Assembly: GCF_000176035.2 (NCBI RefSeq)
Contig: NC_015675.1
Location: forward strand, 6,700,001-6,764,000
DNA from: Mesorhizobium opportunistum WSM2075
Lineage (GTDB): Bacteria > Pseudomonadota > Alphaproteobacteria > Rhizobiales > Rhizobiaceae
DNA length: 64,000 nucleotides
Reading direction: 5' to 3'
Every line of letters starts with the position of its first letter. The first letter of the stretch is position 1. The notes below the pieces were generated by a model. The model did no database searches. It was not told where the DNA came from and saw only the letters and a program-made list of their open reading frames with translations. Positions 61,073 to 64,000 of the stretch are shown here, in pieces. A program made the position numbers and the translations under genes.

Positions 61073-61135
61073 CTACCTCCTCCTACGTCGGCTCGTCGGA
61101 ATTTTCTGAACATCAGTTCACAAGTTATTTCGTCG

Positions 61136-61160
61136 GGAACATCGGTCGATCATGCCTGTT
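61136..61160 (+). promoter_or_regulatory. EcfG-type promoter of the DUF892 gene
   Basis: GGAAC-N16-TGTT, 100 bases before the ATG at 61261, a longer leader than most here. Confidence 0.55.
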
Positions 61161-61260
61161 TTGTTGCTCAAGGAAGTCGAACACCTTCCTTGAGTTCAGT
61201 AGCTAAGAACAACGATCTGGCGCCTTTCCTTGGAAAGGCAACCCACTAAAGGAGACATTC

Positions 61261-61782
61261 ATGGCGAAGAAAAGTTCGTCCGGCGCCGCGAACGGCCTCG
61301 AAAGCCTGTTCGTGGACGGCCTGAAAGACATCTATTATGCGGAAAAGAAAATCCTGAAGACGCTGCCGAAGATGGCTAAGGCGGCTCAGGCGGAAGAGGT
61401 GAGCGCGGCCTTCGAAAAGCATCGCACCGAAACGGAAGGCCAGGTCGACCGGCTCGAACAGGTTTTCGAAATGCTGGGCAAGCCGGCACGAGGCAAGACG
61501 TGCCCCGCGATCGACGGCATCATCGAAGAGGGATCGGAGATCCTCGAGGAATACAAGGACGAGCCGGCGCTCGACGCCGGCCTTGTAGCTGCCGCCCAGT
61601 CGGTCGAGCATTATGAGATAGCGCGCTACGGCACGCTGATCGCCTGGGCGGAGGAACTGGGGCTGAAAGACGCCCTGCCCTTGCTGCGCGAGACCCTCAA
61701 GGAAGAATCCGCCACCGACGAGACACTTACCAGGCTCGGCGAAAGCGGTGCGAACAAGCGGGCCCTGCAGGCGGCCGCGTAA
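61261..61782 (+). CDS. DUF892 (YciF-like) ferritin-fold stress protein
   Basis: A 173-residue four-helix protein. FVDGLKDIYYAEKKILKTLPKMAKAA at the N-terminus, EKHRTETEGQVDRLEQVFEMLG, and SVEHYEIARYGTLIAWAEELG are the DUF892 signatures, with Glu and His residues at ferritin-like metal positions. AAGGAG precedes the ATG. The family includes YciF of E. coli and is widely induced by osmotic and general stress. An EcfG-type promoter lies upstream and a clear terminator follows the stop. Confidence 0.92.
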   Translation: MAKKSSSGAANGLESLFVDGLKDIYYAEKKILKTLPKMAKAAQAEEVSAAFEKHRTETEGQVDRLEQVFEMLGKPARGKTCPAIDGIIEEGSEILEEYKDEPALDAGLVAAAQSVEHYEIARYGTLIAWAEELGLKDALPLLRETLKEESATDETLTRLGESGANKRALQAAA

Positions 61783-61835
61783 GGCGCGCTGACGAGATAT
61801 GCGCTGCCGTTCGCATGCCAGCGCCGAGCCTGGGG

Positions 61836-61872
61836 ATGCGGTCCCGGTCACCTGACCGGGCCGCATTCTTTT
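61836..61872 (+). terminator. Rho-independent terminator of the DUF892 gene
   Basis: A GC-rich stem (ATGCGG-CCCGGTCA paired with TGACCGGG-CCGCAT around a CC loop) followed by TCTTTT. The rest of the 373-base stretch 61783-62155 holds nothing I can support. Confidence 0.8.
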
Positions 61873-62155
61873 GACGGGATAATGGCGCGGCGAGACAGCA
61901 ACCAATCAGCGTGTCGTCTTTTTCTTTCTAGCGATATTCCTCATTCCTGCTTTTTAGCAGAGCGGCCGCTTGCTTGGCGTTGCACCAGCCTTCCGCGAAC
62001 CCTCGGCATTCCTTTGTTTGACGCGCATGAACTCATTCGATCGGGCCAAAAACGACTTTGTTGGCATCGAACATCACCGAAGCGGAGGTTCAAGAATTCA
62101 GAGATGGGGGTGCAAAAGCCAAAGCCGAAAGCGGACGCGCCGCTGCAAGGCGGTG

Positions 62156-62401
62156 CTACTTAGCACCTCGATTGTTGTTGTGTGCACTTTCCTGATTTTT
62201 GCTGCGAAGGATGTTGCGGTCGTCCGGGTCGACGAGGTCGGGCGGGTCGCTTCTGATATCCGACCCCTTCCGGCGCGCCTCGCGCTCGGCAGCCGATTGC
62301 TTCAGGTCCGCCTCGGCGTCGAATTCCTTGGGCGCGTTTTTCGTGTTCTCGCGCTCCTCGATGATGCGCATTTGCTGCTCACGGATTCTGCGTCCGGTCA
62401 T
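62156..62401 (-). CDS. Small charged hypothetical protein
   Basis: An 81-residue protein, MTGRRIREQQMRIIEERENTKNAPKEFDAEADLKQSAAEREARRKGSD and a polar tail. Strongly charged helices without hydrophobic core. GGAGA precedes the ATG at 62401, with an EcfG-type promoter 25 bases upstream. No family recognised. Confidence 0.65.
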   Translation of the reverse strand: MTGRRIREQQMRIIEERENTKNAPKEFDAEADLKQSAAEREARRKGSDIRSDPPDLVDPDDRNILRSKNQESAHNNNRGAK

Positions 62402-62426
62402 CGCTTTCTCCTGTGCTTTTATTGCT

Positions 62427-62452
62427 AACGGCAATTGGGACTGTGTCGTTCC
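62427..62452 (-). promoter_or_regulatory. EcfG-type promoter of the gene at 62156-62401
   Basis: On the reverse strand GGAAC-N17-CGTT, 25 bases before the ATG. Confidence 0.65.
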
Positions 62453-62533
62453 GGCTGCGTGCGAGGAGTTTTTATCGTTCTGGATTTGATAAGTGCTCAG
62501 GCGCCGGTTCGGTTCTGAACGACAACAGATCGC

Positions 62534-63703
62534 CTAGGACGAGAATGACTGTCCAGGCAGGCGGCGCTTAGCTTGCAGGACGACGGTATAGCGCGTGATC
62601 AGGCCTTCCTCGGGATCGTCTCCCTGGAAGTGGATGTCTGCGGCCTCCGGAGGCCTGCAATCTTTCCCGTACTGCTTGACGGCGGACACGCGGACGGTTC
62701 GGATTTCCGGATCCGCGTTCATCAGTTCTATTGCAGCGAGCTCGGCCGAGCTGCTGCCGCCGACCCGCCAACTGGCCTCGAGCACGCCCGACCGCCAAAT
62801 GCCGGACGAGTCGATCCCTTGGCCGACATCGTATTTGCGTCGCGAGGCAAAAAATCCGGGGTAATTGGCCATGGCCGCGTCGTACGCTTGCGCCTGCTCG
62901 ACGGCCAGCTCCAGCGTGAGCGGATGGTCCGAATTCTGAAGTGCCCGCCAACCACCACGCAGAACGTTCAGATGAGAGGCGCCATAGACGGCCTGACCTT
63001 TGTTGTCGAGAGTCGTCGTCTGGGTGCCATGGTAGCCGACTTCGATTTCATTGATTCTCGTTATGCCAACGCTCAGCGTGATGATGGCGTGAATATTCGT
63101 TTCGAGCACAAGCCCACACGCTTCCAGATCAGACGAGGAAAAACGCTCCATCAGCCTCTCGAAGTCACGAAACGTCGTCGCGACGACTTGGCCACTGCCC
63201 CGCGACAAAAGCGGGGGCTTGAGACGAACCGGACCACGCCTGAGCAGACGTTCTGCTGCTCGCAAAGCATCCGATCGCGAGAAAACAGTATAGCCAGGTA
63301 GCACAGCCATGCAGGTGGCTTCGCCGAACTGTGAGCGCCATCCATTCGGTCGGTCGGCTGAACCGTCGAGGAGTGGGTGCGTTATGGCCTTGGTCTTTAC
63401 GAAATGCCACGGCACAACCCCGCCATAGAGGTGTTCTGGTCCACGAATTCCCAAGCGGGCTGCATCGGCCGCAAGCAGGCTATCGTCAGGGACAAAATAG
63501 TGGTTCCCCGCCTTGTTGGTGACGCCTGCGACATCCTCTCTGAAGGAAAATCCCTTGAGACGAGCGATGGCGCGAGCGACGGTCCCGATCACCGATAGCT
63601 CGTGGGCGCGGATCGGTTCACCCGCTGGTGCTCGGAAAGCAACGACCACGCCGGTTGCCTCGGTCAACATGTCGAAATGCACGCGGTTGTCGCGGTCTGA
63701 CAT
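62534..63703 (-). CDS. DUF3182-like protein
   Basis: A 389-residue protein that fits DUF3182 in length and motifs: HYFVPDDSLL, EHLYGGVVPWHFVKTKAITHPL, YTVFSRSDALRAAERLLRRGPVRLKPP (similar to ATP-grasp nucleotide-binding segments), GCLVLETNI-like (here ACGLVLETNIHAI) and YGASHLNVLRGGW. An ATP-grasp relationship is inference. The ATG at 63703 is chosen; the frame extends to 63745 over the neighbour's stop. Function unknown; probably in a unit with the acidic protein gene upstream. Confidence 0.7.
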   Translation of the reverse strand: MSDRDNRVHFDMLTEATGVVVAFRAPAGEPIRAHELSVIGTVARAIARLKGFSFREDVAGVTNKAGNHYFVPDDSLLAADAARLGIRGPEHLYGGVVPWHFVKTKAITHPLLDGSADRPNGWRSQFGEATCMAVLPGYTVFSRSDALRAAERLLRRGPVRLKPPLLSRGSGQVVATTFRDFERLMERFSSSDLEACGLVLETNIHAIITLSVGITRINEIEVGYHGTQTTTLDNKGQAVYGASHLNVLRGGWRALQNSDHPLTLELAVEQAQAYDAAMANYPGFFASRRKYDVGQGIDSSGIWRSGVLEASWRVGGSSSAELAAIELMNADPEIRTVRVSAVKQYGKDCRPPEAADIHFQGDDPEEGLITRYTVVLQAKRRLPGQSFSS

Positions 63704-63741
63704 TTTTGTTCGCCCGGAAAGTCGCAGCCCGGACGTCCCAG

Positions 63742-63996
63742 TCACGGCTCGTCAATGTCTCGCCTCGACGGGTTCTGCGAGGTGACGAGCTCTTCCTCGT
63801 CGTCCGGCAGTGGCTCGTCGCTGACCGGATGCGCATCCTGGTCATTTCCGTCGAGCGCTCGCTTCTTCTTGGGCCGACGAGGAAAATCGTCGCCCGTCGG
63901 CGCGGATCCCGGCAGCGTCCCGCTTTCTTTGATCGCGCTGCCCTCTTGCCGTTCGACTTCCGATTTCTCGGACGCATTTGTACGCTTCCTACGCAT
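63742..63996 (-). CDS. Small charged protein with an acidic repeat-like tail
   Basis: An 84-residue protein. A Lys/Arg-rich first part (MRRKRTNASEKSEVE, FPRRPKKKRALDG) is followed by an acidic end (EPLPDDEEELVTSQNPSRR) that echoes the C-terminus of the protein at 6249-6527. Probably disordered. The frame reaches 4 bases from the right edge; a start further upstream cannot be excluded. Confidence 0.6.
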   Translation of the reverse strand: MRRKRTNASEKSEVERQEGSAIKESGTLPGSAPTGDDFPRRPKKKRALDGNDQDAHPVSDEPLPDDEEELVTSQNPSRRDIDEP

Positions 63997-64000
63997 CGTC

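Noticed and set aside
1..64000. CRISPR arrays, tRNA and rRNA genes, prophage, integrase or transposase
   Set aside because: No regularly spaced direct repeats, cloverleaf sequences, rRNA motifs or recombinase motifs were recognised on reading both strands.

Overview
The window looks like chromosome of an alphaproteobacterium of the Rhizobiales, most like Mesorhizobium. This is inferred from gene content only: a NepR/EcfG pair, EcfG-type promoters, rhizobial small stress families (DUF4142, DUF892, DUF982, DUF2934, DUF3606, DUF3309, DUF3182), a hairpin intergenic repeat, and high GC. No rRNA, tRNA, CRISPR array, prophage or intact insertion sequence was seen.

Layout. 1-9 kb: the end of an ActA-like multihaem cytochrome gene, PQQ glucose dehydrogenase, an FAD monooxygenase, a graveyard of three gene remnants, a stand-alone LigC-type DNA ligase and an FdhF/YdeP-type molybdoenzyme. 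9-22.7 kb: a dense set of small stress-type genes, a TPP enzyme, two response regulators and an AI-2E-family permease. 22.9-32.1 kb: an operon of two sugar-nucleotide epimerases, a radical SAM protein, four glycosyltransferases and a UDP-xylose-synthase-like enzyme. 32.5-38.8 kb: a leftward block for a haem-copper oxidase (CtaG, subunits III, I, II) and two cytochromes c. 39.5-48.6 kb: a second operon starting with an actinobacterial-type inositol-3-phosphate synthase, followed by a phosphatase, glycosyltransferases, a nucleotidyltransferase, methyltransferases, a glycosidase-like protein, a PIG-L deacetylase and a CelD-type acyltransferase. 49-56.6 kb: nepR and ecfG, an Nramp-type transporter, and a CheB / CheB-CheR-HWE kinase / response regulator cluster. 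56.8-64 kb: CsbD, YihY, a GSP39-like dehydrogenase, DUF892 and other stress genes.

The unifying signal is regulatory. I count 22 sites of the form GGAAC-N16/17-NGTT, the promoter class of the general-stress sigma factor EcfG (RpoE2). They lie almost entirely between genes and usually 20-70 nt before a start codon, on both strands. The anti-sigma factor NepR and an EcfG-type sigma factor are encoded in the same window. One response regulator (16968-17564) joins a receiver domain to a sigma-region-2-like tail, the reverse order of PhyR.

Both glycan operons begin with such a promoter. The second one combines inositol-phosphate synthesis, a phosphatase, a GT4 glycosyltransferase, a PIG-L deacetylase and an acyltransferase, the same classes of step as in mycothiol assembly. 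The best candidate for an undescribed system is therefore a general-stress-induced pathway for an inositol-containing glycoconjugate, built by two co-regulated operons that flank an oxidase block. Its product cannot be told from sequence alone.
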